From Amblyornis subalaris (taxonomy: Eukaryota; Chordata; Aves; Passeriformes; Ptilonorhynchidae), in assembly GCA_018881555.1 (NCBI GenBank), contig JACAXG010000025.1:1019446-1083445 (forward strand): a stretch of DNA of 64,000 bases, given 5' to 3'. The notes below the pieces were generated by a model, which saw only the letters and a program-made list of their open reading frames with translations, had not been told where the DNA came from and searched no databases. Each line of letters begins with the position of its first letter. Positions within the stretch are counted from its first letter, which is position 1. The position numbers and the translations under genes are program-made. This document shows positions 15,973 to 30,269 of this stretch, piece by piece.

Positions 15973-18957
15973 CGAACTTAAAGTCCATGCCATTTTAAAT
16001 AATGAAAACGAAAGAAAGGAAAATGTATTCCATTTTTTCCATTTTAAGTGCCCAGTGTTATATATAAAATATACCAGGAATCAATTTAACACCAAAGTCT
16101 ATCCAACAGAAAAAACACCACTTCCCAAAAGGACTATTTCTGGAGTCATGGATAACATAACCATATTATGTGCAAGAGTAGCAAGCAGCCTTGAAGTACA
16201 AAGCCAGATATCTATAAATCAATATCTGAGCCTTCTCTGTGGATTAATGGAGCAGCTCACAAACTGGTATGAAAGCCTATGTATAATGTCAATCATGAGC
16301 CAGTCCATGCTGATTCACTATTCAGAGCATCCTTAGTCTGTCTGTAAGTTATACTGATTGTTTATGGCAACAAAAATGTGAACACAAAATGCACAGAAGC
16401 ATCTTTAGTGTTTTACCCACAGAGTTCTAAAGAAAAGTTTTGTAGAGGAATAAAAAAGAGTTTGAGTACTGTTTGTGGATGACCACAAAACTTTATTAAA
16501 ACCTTGCTCCTCTTTATCCTGAAACTTGCAAATCATTTCTCATGTCAGGATTAGAAGTAGGATCTAAGGACCTGCTCCCAAATGCCTGAAAAGTTAATGA
16601 AAAACTACTCACTGCTACTGCTACAAGCAGAATTAGTGTCTGATTTGTGTGATGTTTGTAGATCAGGAGCTGGGTGCGGGTGCCTTCCCTCTTCTATGTT
16701 CACAGTTATTTAAAGAGAGGAAAAGAGGAAGAATACATGTTTCACAGACAACTCTTCTTCCTAGCTGATAGGTATGCAAGGCTGTTTTATAGAAACAACT
16801 ACACAAACCAAGAACATTACAGCTAAGGGAGCTATTCAGTAGACCATGCAGATCTATTTACATTCATTTCTGGTTGTCTTTTGACCTCATTTGTAAAAAA
16901 ACAGATCCTGCAGAAGCAGAATTACCAGTAGCATAACTGTCTCTGCAGAACTCAACATATGCAAAATATAATTATTAGCCAGACAAATACGTTGTGTGTG
17001 GCTGCTTCTATTCAAACATAATCTCTTTCACATTTGAATTTGTCCCTGCTTCATGGAAATTGATTGAATTGTTTATTGTTTCCCTTTTAAATAATGTTTT
17101 ATTCTTAATCCCTTTTCACCCTGGGATCATTTTCCTATAAATAAAAAAAAAAATTGTAAACAAAGATCTTAATTTCCACTTTCTGAGGAATATCTGAAGA
17201 AAAGATGTCTGGTTTTTGAAATGATGGAGAAGGAATTCTATACATTTAATCTCGACTGTTACCTGGAAAGTAGATTATCCAAACGTTGGGGGATTTTTGC
17301 CCCTTCGATCCCAGAGGTACTGAAATATCATAGCTATGAAAAGCACACTGAGGTTCAGTTACTGCAAGAGAAATGACTGACCTGAAGTTTTACATGTAAA
17401 AGCAAATTTAGGACTAGATTTTCACTTATATGTATATATTATGTACTCTAAAAGTGAAATTCTCATTCTCAAGAGATTTAAGAACCACTTTGAGGAGCTG
17501 CCAAAATTACCTCCTACCCCATCATAGAACACAAACTGATATTCTATATTTCACAACAGTTTTACTAATAAAGCTTTATTCTTATTAAATACATTCAATC
17601 ACAGGAAGTTTGAACTGAACAGCAAATTAAAGTGGCTCCTAATGAGCAGATTGACTAATGCAGTGAGTTGAGTCTTTTACCTCAAAAGACATATTATTCT
17701 GGAAAAGCTCACAGTTCCAAACCATCATTCTCTACTGCGTTTTTGCACTATCCTCTTCTCTTTTCCAATACAGTATACCAAAGCTGCATTGTAACATTTC
17801 CAAGTATACACAGATATAAAAATGCCACAAAAAATCCCCAACATGATCAAGTCTAAAAAATGAGTAACAGAGTAAGACTATAGAACNATATTCAACAGGA
17901 GATAGTTTTGTAAAACTGCCTTTAACAGGAATTGCACTTAATAGGATTATTCTTATATGAGCATCTCAGACTACAGGCCAGGTCCGAGAAGACACCCCAG
18001 GCAGTGTAGTTGTGCACATGTCTCTGTCCTGTCACAAAAAATGATACTTTCCAGAGAAACGACTTCTCCTCTTAGGACACACACTGTAAAGATCATGAAG
18101 TGCCAGAATGGGCTTACAGACAGCTAGGGGTTGTACTAAACGGCAGAAGTGTCCAAACTGTTTACTTCTCTTGACATAGGGTAAGAAGAACACAAAGGTG
18201 GAATCAAAGAAAAAGTACAGGAGGCATGGTTAAGAAAGTTCAGTGGCTGCTAAGCTCACACTTTTTCAAACAGAAAAACAATATCATTTGCAAGTCTCAC
18301 ACTGAACTTTGTTGTGATGGTTGTAGCACTTATTAAGGTGCTACCACAAATCAGTCATACAGAGCCTGTGCATCGTTATTTTAAAAGAAAGCAAAACTTT
18401 TCTGAGTATAATTTAACTGGTGCTGCATGTATTATACAACAAATAGGGCTTTATTTCCTCCTCAAAATAAAAAACTTCCACTCCTCAAACATTTAAAGAA
18501 TTGAAATTTCATCACACTCTAGCTTGATTTAGCTTTTTAGGTGTATATAATGGATTCTCATCTTCATGATCCTGAACACATATGAAACCACATAAAGTTA
18601 CTAATGGGAAAAAATGACATTTCTGCAGGATATAATACATCTGTTTAGATTCAACTAACATATCTCTAAACTTGATTATTAACCAGGGATATTCTCATAA
18701 CCTAGTTTAGATGGTAACTTTTTCCTGTCTTGGATTTCACCCTTTGTTTGTGTCTTGTTTTTTAGAAACCGGCACAATCTGCATAACAAGTAATGCNTTG
18801 TTTCACATGGGAATCTTTAAATAGCAATCACTCAGATGTGTTTGCTTTCAGAAAGCATTCTGTTAGCATGGCACATACTCTAATATATAACATTTTACCA
18901 TTCCAGTATAGCAAAGAAATCCTTTTCTTAGATTGGTCTTTTATAGTCATCATATTT

Positions 18958-19560
18958 TCATAGAATTGAGAAGCATTTAGGTCAGGAGGAAACTTGGGAG
19001 GTTGTCCAGTCTAGTGTCCTGCTGAAAGCAGGAGCAACACAGAATTCAGAGTAGGTTGCTTACCACTTGTCCTATTGGATGCCAGGATGGACCCCCTCTG
19101 GGCAGCCTGTTCCAGTACCCTCATATTGAATGGTTTTTCTTCATATCAAGTCAGGATCTCTCCCATTTTAGTTTAAAGCATTGTCTATCATTCTTCTGCC
19201 ATGCACCTCAGTAAAGGACCTGCCTCCATCTCCTGGTAATTTCCTCACATCTACTGAAAGACTGTTACTAAGTCCCTCAGAGCTTTCTCTTCTCTAGGCT
19301 CACAGCCAAGGCCAGTTTCCTCAACCACTCCTCAAAGGACATGTGGTCTCAGTCCATATCCATCGTAGTGGCCTCTGCTGGCCTCATTCAAGTTTATCAG
19401 CATTTCTCTTGTACTAGGGGTGCAAAGCTGAATTCACTATTCCAGGCATGATCAACTGAGCACTGAGTAAAGGGGAAGTATCACTTTTCTCAATCTACTG
19501 GCAAAGCTCCTGATGATACAATCCAGTGTGCTTTATCGTGGACACAATTGGACTCAAACT
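18958..19560 (-). mobile_element. CR1 LINE 3' fragment (old, reverse orientation)
   Basis: Read on the minus strand, the element ends at AATTCTATGA, the CR1 3'-terminal repeat type. Characteristic blocks include the complement of GGGCAGCCTGTTCCAGT (in CR1, a phrase meaning 'elements from the conserved 3' region'), the CTTCTCTAGGCT block and the CCTCTGCTGG block, in the expected order. Many substitutions and small indels mark it as an old copy. It is a truncated, non-coding remnant. Confidence 0.82.
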
Positions 19561-19589
19561 TCTCAACAGACCCCTCTCTCAGTCCTTTT

Positions 19590-19985
19590 GCACTACTTCA
19601 AGATTCAAACCTTTCCCAGAGTGAGGCAGTGAATGTATAAAGTACCTCAGCTTTATCTGCATCCGCTGTCACTAAATCACCCTCCCCACTCATCAGCAGG
19701 CTCACATTATACTTGTTTATTCTTTTACTGCTACCAAAGCTAGCAATACAAGCTCTTCTTGTTGCCCTTGATATCCCAAGAGTTTCAAATCTATCTCAGC
19801 TTTTCCTTTTCCAAGACATCCCAGCATGCCTGGGGAGTGTTTTGGTATTCCTCCCTTGTAGCCTGCCCTTGCTCCCACCTCTTTCATATATCGTTTTTGT
19901 TGGGATTTTCTTGGGTTTGGTTTTTTTGGTTTTTTTCCACTGTAGCTCAGTCATGAGTTCCCTGCTTAGCCAGCTGGTATTCTAA
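19590..19985 (-). mobile_element. Probable CR1-family upstream segment
   Basis: This continues rightward from the CR1 3' fragment, which is toward the element's 5' side on the minus strand. Blocks around AAAGTACCTCAGCTTTATC, TGTCACTAAATCACCCTCCC, CTCTTCTTGTTGCCCTTGA and AGCCTGCCCTTGCTCCCACC resemble a common avian interspersed CR1-associated sequence. A TTTGG-rich tract (19896-19937) appears inserted. Whether both parts are one insertion is uncertain. Confidence 0.6.
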
Positions 19986-22811
19986 TACATTTACTTATTT
20001 TTCTTAGTATTCTAATGGACTGCTATGGTGCTTGAGAAAGCATTTGAGCCATACCCTCCAGGAGGTTTGAAGAACTAATGAGTTAGATACCATACTTCTC
20101 TTTCTTTTTCCCTCTCAATTCTGTTGCCCATATGTGGGTATTTTACATATCTTTTATTATACTAATTGGCATCTATGCTACTTTTATAAATTACTCTTAC
20201 TCTTTCTTCAATGGTTCAGTATTATGTCAAGTTTTAGACATTAAATTTTACATAACTTAGATACACATGTTCATGCATTGGGAAGTCATTTTATATTACA
20301 CATTAAAGGTGGTTGAAATTGCAACCTAGATATTTTTTGATGGAAGATCTTTTCCATATATCATTACTGATGTGCTACATGGTATAAATTCCATGTTGCT
20401 ACACATTTTATTATGAAGAACTCAGTGTTTTCCTGTAATAGAGGCCAATTTGCCTGGCTTTTAGGCATCTGCCTGGTTTTCTTTGGCAGATTTTTTATAC
20501 AAACATGTTGGAGTTTAGAAGAAAACAAACATCCTAATGCTTATTTTGCTGTGGATTACATCATCCAAAACAGTTCAACGCTAAAGAAAGTTGTGATGGA
20601 GTTCTTCAAACTTTTAGAAGCAGCTAATCAATTGTCTTATACTAGGAGATAAATGCAAATGCTCTGGCAACTAACCAGAGCATCCCTGGTACACATTATT
20701 TAGCACTTCATTCTCATTGTTAGAGATATACAGAAAGATCTTCTAAGAGAAAAATATTTTTCACACTGTGTCAAATTCTTTCAGTGACTTTCAGTAGTAT
20801 AGGTAACTATCGAAACACTGTCTTGTTTCAGAAGAAAAAGTTTGTTGCTAACTTTTCCTTATACGGGTCATGCAAAAGACAGCATTTTCTTCTCCATTTA
20901 TCTTCTCCCACTTTTAATTTCATATTTTCTTCAAAAAATTGTAGATTTGTCCTATGCTCTTTTTTCCAGATTAGTGACTAGCAGAGATAGAAATCTGCTG
21001 TTTTCTTCAAGGGTTAATACCAATAATTTCCTTTAGAACAATGCTAAGTACCCTTCCCCTGTGAAACACCACAATCAGTATGCAAGTGTGCTAACTACAC
21101 TGACAGGAGCTCAGCACGTCTGCCTGCCGGCACTGATGGCACTCAGCATCCTGCTGGAGCTGGCCCTCAACACAGAGCTCAGCAGCAGAGCATCAGGAAT
21201 CCTGCACCTTGTGTGCTGTTGCATTGATGCCAGACCCATGGGTTTACGCAGTGTCCCTTCAAATACCCATCATGTTGGAATGTGATTCCATCTGAGGATA
21301 TTAAAAAAGATAAGTGAGACATAATCCTACTGGTTTAAGTCACCCCACTTGGGGGGCCTGACAACCTATTGAGATTTGTAACCCATTTAATATTTTCTCA
21401 GTTCTTTATCTATAGACAAGGACTGCTAAACAAGCACAATGTGACAAAGCATATTTAATGAATATTATTAATGATGATTTCAACTGCTGTTTGAAGGTGT
21501 TGATAAGCTTCATCAAATATACTTCCACTGACTAAACCAGCACTGACAATACTTTAAATTTTATTACTAAAATAATTTTTCTCCGTACTGCATGCATATT
21601 TAACACTTACAAATGTCTCTGTTTCATGGTGGATTTTATTTTTAATCATCCTAATGTGATGTTTAAAAGTTCATCGATAAAACCTGCTTTACTGACTGCC
21701 TAAAAGGAACTGTCTTTTGCTGTCTTCTCATGTGACAGATAAAAGTATCTTTGGGGAGCACAACAGCAGTCCCTGGTATTACATTAGCAATGCTGGTTGC
21801 CCCTATATCAGTTAATTTGATGACGCAGAAGAGAACACATCTAGCATATGCATTAAAATGTAGTATTATGTAAGGATTTCTTAATTTGTAATTTTTTATT
21901 TGAGTGTGTTTTTATTTCAGCTTAGATGCAAAGCCATTCCTACTTCTAAGGCAGTCAATGAGAGATTCACACTCTGGCAGTTTAATTGCAACAGTTTCTG
22001 CATGTAAGAGATATAGTGTAGTGTTCCGGGTAGCTACTTGTATGTGCTTTATTTCTGCATAGGGTTAATTTAGTATGCATAGCACTGGGACATATGTCTT
22101 ATTTTTAATTTCAAGGAATGAGATTATACAAATCATTTCTCATTCCTGGACTGGACCAAGTATTCCTTGTCAGATTGCCCGTGACAAGCCGATTGCAAAT
22201 GTTGACTTGTTTTTGTCAAGAACGGTTAAAGATACTTGGCCCTACAAGGCTCGAGTAAAGTCAGAATGTGAGCAAGAGCCAAAAGGATGGCTTTTCTAGT
22301 CTTGTTTCTGACACTGTGTTTTGCAGATAAACACAGTTATCTTTACACACAGGTATTACAAAACAACTTTCCCTTGTGACTAATATAACTTCCAAAATTG
22401 TGTTTACATCCCAGTTATTTATGGTCTTTATATAAAACAAAAGAAATAGAAACCGAACCTCTCAAAGAAATTAAGTTTCATTTCTAGGTTTTTGAATAAC
22501 TGAAAATTTTTTATGTTTTTATCTGGATTTGAAATGCTTGAAAATATTCAATAATTACATATTTGAAAGGCTTTACAAATATATGTTTTCTGTGACTTTG
22601 TTGAACAGATCACCCCTTTTAACTATCAGCAAGTCATTCTTTTTAGATACACAATATATAATAATGTACGGTTTGCAAGCAATTATACGAGCAAAATAAC
22701 ATGCAGATATTCTAAGACGGAAGTATTTTCATACTAACTTCAGCCCTAATCTGTAGGGTTATGGCATATTTACTCCTTGGAATTATGTTTTTTATCATGG
22801 AACCCAAGATA

Positions 22812-22905
22812 ATCATAGGAAATTTTAGAGATCAGGGCAGTGAGTTCAACCATTGAACTGCCCATGTCTATTGTCTGGGAAAAAGAAGGGTCTTATTTTA
22901 AAGTG
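22812..22905 (-). mobile_element. Possible degraded CR1 3' end
   Basis: AATCATAGGAAATTTTAGAG followed by GAGTTCAACCATTGAACTGC is similar in layout to the reversed 3' end of avian CR1 copies, but it is too diverged for a firm call. Compare the clear copy at 57661. Confidence 0.35.
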
Positions 22906-23320
22906 TTAATGCTAACTAGAACCTTTTTTGAGTACAGGATTGACAATTCCACTAGGTCTACCTAACCAGCCTTTCTGAAGTGCATCAAAAAGAGTAAGCA
23001 AAACCTCTGACTAAAGGGTACTTTGCATCACCTCAAATTGGTTTTTCTGAAGCCTGCAGTGATAAATTCAGCTTTCCTTTCAATAGTTTAGGCAGTATAG
23101 AGGCTTTTATGCATATCTTTGTTGGAGTTTGATAGTGTTTAACTTTTTATGGGAATAAAATACCAGAACTGTGGTGCTGAACTGAGATCGGTGATCAAAG
23201 TTAACATGCTACATGCTATCTCTGAGATATTACCTGTAAAGGAAACTTTCCAAAAGGGATTGAAAAATTGTAAAGAAAGTTCGTTATTACCTGTCATGGA
23301 CATATCATTTATATATTGCA

Positions 23321-23395
23321 GAAGAAAAAAAAAATTACTAAAGAAAAAAAAACAGCAAACAAGCAAAAAAAACCCTCCAAAAAACAAAGTGAAAG
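23321..23395 (+). repeat. A-rich low-complexity tract
   Basis: Several A-runs are separated by GAAG, CAGCAAACAAGC and CCCTCC. Lysine-rich frames across it are artefacts. Confidence 0.7.
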
Positions 23396-26300
23396 GGTTT
23401 TGAGTCCATTTGTTCTGTGCTACCAATGCTTTGAGCAAACTGATAATATTCTTATGCAACAGCAGTGTACAAAGGAAAATTTTGCTAGGATTGAATCAAG
23501 TCAAAGTCTGTTTTCGTTGTGCCAAGTGTATCAGCCTTCAATCAGTGCTGGTCAAATCAAAATTATTTTGAGAAATTTTAGACTCTCTAGAGTCATTGAG
23601 AAGTTTGAGTTTAAGCAAGTGAGAGAAAAGCATGCAAATACCTGTCAAAGAAGTTTCTAGTTAGCTGTATAATAAAGCTTATTCCACCTTTAACATTACT
23701 ACAGCTTTCAGTGGGGAGGGGAAGGGAAATGTGGATTTTCAAGACTATCTAAAAGTACCTTTTTTCTTCTGTTGAAATTATCTTTCGACTCAAGTAAAGC
23801 ATCTGGTATAGTCACATGCTGAACATTAATCAGATGAGCACACCTGGCAAGTAGCTGTTTACTCAGTTCTGTGGTTTGCCAGTTAGCAAGGATCACACTG
23901 TCTTTCTTTACAAAGGTGCCCACAGTTTTAACCCTGTAATTTTTTTCAAATTATAACATATCTTCATCTTTCCTTCAGGTTTTCAAGGAATTTTTAATGA
24001 TTTAGGTCTTAGGTGAGGGTTTTGATTACTTATAGGATGAAAATAATGGCCTGCATTCTGTCCCTAAATAAGAACTTTTCTGAAAATCTAGGCTCAGCTA
24101 CAAATTTAGGAAAGTGATAACTCTGATTTGCTGAATAGCTCACTGATGCTTTTCTTCTTATATCGTAGAGGATCTATCTTCTGCAATTGTAAAACTCAGC
24201 AATAAAATACTGCACCCAGTAATATCTTCAAACAATAACATATAAATAAATGTTCTATTGATGTCTTTTTCATTGCTGCTACTTACGCTTATTTGCACAT
24301 ATTTTTCATGTTACTTGTAAAATAAATATCATAGGTACAGTGAAACACAGAAGGGAAAAATTACAAAGTCACTACTATTCCACAATTTATTTCTTCAAAC
24401 CAACTAGCAAAATCTAGCATTAAATATTCATTGGTTTTGGTACCAGTGTTGATTTTTAGCTTTAATACAGTTTATGGGATATACAGTAAACAACTTCAGA
24501 TATATTTACTATGGTGGTTGTAATCACTCATAATTATTATAGAATTGGATTCCTAAAACTGTTTATCAAAGATACAGTCAATAGTACATGTGAAATTGGC
24601 TCTGTATTGAAGTGAAAAAGTCAAACAGAAAGCTTGATGTACCACTTGAATTGGAGCCCTGTTCAGACTTCAAGAATGAAGATTCTGTGGAGAAGCTGTA
24701 CATTACAGGCCACTCCGAAAGGAAAGAAAGCACTCTAGGTGCTGTAAGAAATATATAAGCACAATAAGAAAACGTGCATAAAAGACTGTAGAAGACTGCA
24801 TGAAATATTTTGGTTCTTGGCCAAACTGAAGGATAAACATGACAGAATTAATGTTTTTCAAGCTCCACCCTACTAACTTTTGAGATCATGATTCAGCTCA
24901 ATCTTTTTTGCAAATGCTGAATTTCTCTGTATAAGCTTGGGAAAAAATGAGCGTTATTTCAACACATAGAAAAGGCTGTGATATCTACCAAGCCAAAAAG
25001 TTTGGCCTCAAACTGCCAAAACAAGAATTGAATATGACTAAAATTTTAAAAACTTAGAGTGAAAGATTTTATTTAATTTTTTTTTATCTTCTGGTCAGGA
25101 AAAAAACAATCAAACAAACAATGGAGAAAGATGGACGTATATATTATTAAAATATGACTTTAATTATTAATGAAAAAATATTACTAGTCCCATTGTATGT
25201 CTTATTAATATCAACAATTAATAAGGCTTTATGAAATGTGCAAAGAGGAGAATAACTCAAACACTGATCCCAAACATTCTGTAATCCAAAAAATACAGAC
25301 GTAGAGTTTCTTTAACAAAATGTTCTTAAAAAGTCTCAAGTTTCAAACTTTGTTTTGAAGTCTGAAATGTTACTGAAAGTGAGTTCTCCTTAAGATCTAT
25401 GTTATATTCTTAAAATGTTCACTCTAAAGCATTTTTGTGAGTGACAGATGAAACCTGGTAGAAAAAGCTTTTGGCCTAAAATGTTTAGCCTCAGATTCTC
25501 TGAAATTCAGTAATTATAATAGCTGATATATAATTAGAGATAAAATTTGCATTTTGGGGCTGTATTTTTTACACATAATGTAATATCTTCATATGATTTT
25601 TAATATATCTTATAGGGAATATTAAAAATACTTATAAAAATAGGTCTATGTACTTATTGTACTTATTGGATCCTGTAGTATCCTTTGTATTACATAGAAA
25701 CCAAGAAAAAAGAATCTTTGGTGTTTTCATTTGATACACATATTTATAAAAATTTGTTAAATTAAATTATTAAATTATTATTTACCTACCCATCATTATT
25801 CTATGATATAATTCTAAAAAATTATAACTACTTTTAGAAAATTTTAGAAAACTTAAATATCTGCCTTGCTTCCCCAGAGACACCATTCTGGTTTTATAAT
25901 TCCTCAATGTCTAGGCCATGTTTTTTAATTTCTGTTTATCTAAGTGAAGGTACTAATACTTAATATTTCCAAACGTATTGTTAGTGCTGCAAACAGGAGA
26001 CCAATTTCCAACTACCTTTTCTAGTTCTCTCTCTCTCTTTAATGCGCTCCTCTCCAATCTGTCACTTATACTTGTCATTTGTTTAGTTGCATTTCATTTT
26101 AATCTAGCCAGAAAAAACAAGATTTTCCTACTTGAGCCATACAGGCTAACACAGGGCAAATAGATATTTGATTGTTTCATAGAAAACTGGATTACAATTC
26201 CCACTGTAAAATTAGTTTTTATTGCTCGAAGTACTATTTCTGCCACTGCCCCGAACTCTGTGATCTCAGGCACAGTATACCTTAGTCTACAAGGGAAGCA

Positions 26301-29300
26301 TCATCTCAGGACAAATCTCTGACCTTTTAACAGATACTGAAGAGATCAATTGGTCATTACAGAGCTTTCATGAATGAACTGCAGAAACAGAACAGGTCAA
26401 GACCAACAGTTAAGTCATGATCAGCTGTGGTACTTGCTTCAAGGTTATATACAGAAACCAAAGGTTGAGCACATATGCTATGGAGAACCTTTTCATCAGA
26501 ACTTACAAGAACAGTCATTTTTTTTAAAATATAAAATAACAAATGTTTGCACATATCCTTCCTATTGCAAATGAGGCAGTAGGACACAATTTTTCACTAA
26601 TAACTAAAACAAGGTAAATTGTAGTTCCAAACATAAATTTCCTTAGAAATAACCTATCCATTATGCCTTAAATTATTTCACTGAATAAAAGTATTCCATG
26701 TCATACTTAGGCAAACAAGCAGGTGGTGGAAGTTGAGCGGGCAGCAGATTAAGAAGATAGGTATGAAGCATTCAGATACTTCAGGGACAAGGGTGAAATC
26801 TAACTAGGTACCCACATATATGTTAATTGCTTTTCCAGTCTTCCACTCATGTAAAATGAGTAGATGGAAAGTTCAAGAATCTTTATCCTTTGTATCCTTA
26901 TGCAAGAGTTGGTGGATGGTAATACAAGCTTGCCTATTTATCAACACAGTGTTACATGTTTTACCAATTTCAAAAATGGCAGGACTTTTAGTGAAGTGCC
27001 CCAGATCACCAGAACTCTTCTAACAGTCACTTCAGTGCACATTTTTTCTTAAAAACTCTAAGCCCAGAGAAAGTGTTGGAAGTGCAAAACCAGAATGTGA
27101 CCTGATACATTTATCCTCATCTCTGTGTACTTCCCAAAATAGGGACATACCTATCGGATGTGTAAAAAAGAACAACTACTGTGTGCTCACTAACAGCTTG
27201 TAAGAGAATTTTTGAATACTGAGTAGGAGGAGAAATGACAGCTGACCAGGAAATAGGGTTATTATGCATTCTTTTTTAAAAGCATCATTTTGAACCATTC
27301 CCACAAAACCACTACTCAAGGTTAACGAAACAAATGCAAACTTATCATTTTATCCAAAAGAATGAACATCAATTGCAGTATTATCTCTAGTACTGCATTG
27401 CGGTATCACTTCTGGGTTTCTGTCCAAGTCTTGGTGTGGGACTTGAACTCATGGTTTTCTGGCCAGCTTAAAAACCTCGTGTGAACTCAACCATAAAGGC
27501 GTTCACCCTACTTTTGATTGTGCAGCAAAATACGTACTGTTGTAGCACAAATAGTAGGAATGTGATACAAATAATTGGAATGTTAAAGAAATAATAATGA
27601 AATATAAAAATAAACAAGGGCCTAAATATTATAGAAAAACAATTTAAAGACTAAGATATACTGCATTACATATTTTTATTTCTCTTAAAAATATTTGTTG
27701 TATTGCTGCAACAAGATAAATAGATACTAAATTACAGCGCATAGTGTTTTTACATCACTTGAGAAATTTCTTCCAGCCTATTGCAGAAATAGAACTAGGC
27801 CCATTTAGCTAATCATCTTATTGAAATTGCATTACTAATATTTAATTTAATGGTTCTTTTAAAATGTAGCAGCCCTACTTCAAGAGCTAAATATTCATGT
27901 GGATGACATAACTAAAATGTTATTTTAGGACTTCACTTGTAGCATGTGGCTAATTTGTAGTAAAGGTGACTGCTTTGAATTCTACAGAGATTTTTATGAC
28001 TGATAACAGGTACTTAAATCCAGAGATGTAATTTAGCTCTGCATCCCAGCATCCAAATGAAAATAAGAGAAGACAACTGAGGAATGAAATTTTGACTAAG
28101 GCTACAGATGTGGCTTATTTCACCATTGTGTTAGAACATATAGGGAGCAGCACAAACTAGTGCTGTTTCTCTCAAAAGCTACCACTGGCAACTCTCATCA
28201 TCATTCTTTTTTGAAAGCTGCCCCAGAAGTAGAAGCCACAAACAAAAGTTCCCTGATATACACTGTATCGCATAGAGGGAAACACTTCTGGATCCCAGTT
28301 AAGTGTTAACCACTCAGGTTGGGAATGAATGAGTGTGAACCACTTATTATGAACGAGTGTGAGAAAGATGTGAACCACTACTGGGTGGTTCTTCTATTTG
28401 GTGAACTGAAAACTGGACAGAAAAAAAGGCTACTCTGAGTAAAACCAAAAGAGGAGTGTTGGGCTGGGTGAAAGAGATAGTGAGTGATAAAGAAAGATAA
28501 AGTCAATGAGACAAAAAAAATCCAGAACTACTGCTACAAGGTGGGAAAGTTGTCAAAAGAATTCTTTTAAGCCATGAAACATCTCATCAATGGTGCAATT
28601 CACAAGACCATGAAGTGGTCTCAAGAAAATGTACTAACCTTCTAAAATTTACATCCACTTTCTTTGAAAATTTCTCCAAATCAATGCAAAGTCATAAGTA
28701 GTTTCTAGTTTTGTTCTGCGTTTACTATTTATTTTTGTTTAAAATATTAAATTCACAAATTTAATTTAAAAGCTTCTTACATTGATCTTTAGAAACATTT
28801 TTGGCTTAAGTGATATGTATAATCACTCTTTGTAATTTTATATATATAATACGAAAACAAACATCCTGATCATTTTTCTGCTTTTGAAGGTCTGCGTGCA
28901 ACAAAAATGAATGCAGTAGCCCTCTCTTCCAATGTATTTGGTAAAAAATAACATTATAAAGCCATCTATAATGCTGTTATAATTGACAGGATCCTGTAGG
29001 ACAACACAGCTGGCTATATTCTCTATAAGCACCTTGTATTATGCATGTGGTAAATGCTGGCCAAAAGTGGGGGTGGAAAGAGTTTGTACAGCTGGATGCC
29101 AGGTTTCTGGCAGCTCTGAGTGTCAGAGCAGTCTCTGATATAGCCCTGATATAAGATCAAAGCAGTGCTTCAAAAGTCTGTAGCTGTAACGCATTTGTAC
29201 AGATGCACAAAAACACGTAGTTCAACTCCTGACTTAACTGTCTTTGTTTTCTTGCTAAGCCTTATCAATACTTTTTAAGTAGGTCTTTAGATATGAGGAT

Positions 29301-30256
29301 TGTAAATGCAAAGTGTTCAGGATGTTATGCCAGCAGGCAGTCAGGAAGATCAGAGGAATAACAAACAATAAAACCCACGTCTATAGAGAAGTTTGGTTCC
29401 TTACTAATTAACTACAACTGTGATTAAAATTACTTGTCTTGAACAAATCTATTCACATTTGTTCTTTCGAATTTCCTAGAAAAACTGTTTCATAACAGAC
29501 TTTGTTAGGTGAAGAAACATACAGCTGGGGCCTAATGAAAGGATTAGTCTTGTACACAGATTGAAGTCACTTAGACCTTTTACTGTGACAGGATAAACTG
29601 AGAATAAAACTTAATGCCTTTCAAGCTGTTAGGCAAGAGCTCAAAAGCACTTTCTAGCAGTTCAAATTAAAGCCTGCAAAGTTCTGATCGCTTTATTGCA
29701 AATGGTAGAATGTATTTTAAGATATTATTCTGTAATCTAACCCCAAAACTAAAGATATCCAAATGTAGGCCTTTTACAGTTAGCATTTCTTTGATTTGAA
29801 TGCATCTTTGCAGCAACTCCACTAAAATTGTCCCAGATGTGTGCATCAGTTTAACTGGAATTAGAATTTGGGTTAAAAACTGCATACAAGTACATATTAA
29901 GCTAACTTGGATCGGTATTTAAAAATCAAAAAGACAGGCTGGGAAATGGATTGTCACAACTGAGACTGACATGTTTGTTCCTTGATTTTAATTTTGGGAT
30001 TAGAAAAGTGAAGGAGATGCTTTGCTTCGGAATTCCCTTATTTGCTTTTGCTTATTAGTGAGGTGAAGATCAAAACGTAACTGACCCTGTTATAGTATCT
30101 AAGTTGCTTTACTTTGCTGATGTTGCCAGATGATCTTGAACTAGATTAGGTATTACTTATATCTTTGTGTAAGTTTGCATTATAATGCCCTGCTGAAATA
30201 TTTTCCTCATATTCTTCTTTTTAAAAGAATTCTGGTTTACTTTGCCATGAAGGATT

Positions 30257-30269
30257 GGGGGGGGGGGGG
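30257..30269 (+). repeat. G13 homopolymer
   Basis: This is a run of thirteen G. It is rare in this AT-rich intron and prone to sequencing error and length variation. Confidence 0.9.

Larger units (their letters stand above)
7643..18957. other. Intron 2 segment without recognised genes
   Basis: This is AT-rich intronic DNA. It contains a T/G-rich tract at 8304-8330, an (AT)21 microsatellite at 9035-9076 and a GAAA repeat at 15944-15972. The open frames are short and show no family resemblance. Confidence 0.6.

Noticed and set aside
21061..21285. Moderately GC-rich open frame, considered as a fossil exon or promoter
   Set aside because: It has few CpGs, no splice context and no recognisable protein.
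28308..28390. Three AACCAC words plus one GTGGTT, considered as a RUNX cluster
   Set aside because: The flanking base is T rather than A in each AACCAC copy, giving weak RUNX sites, and the words partly arise from a small imperfect local duplication.
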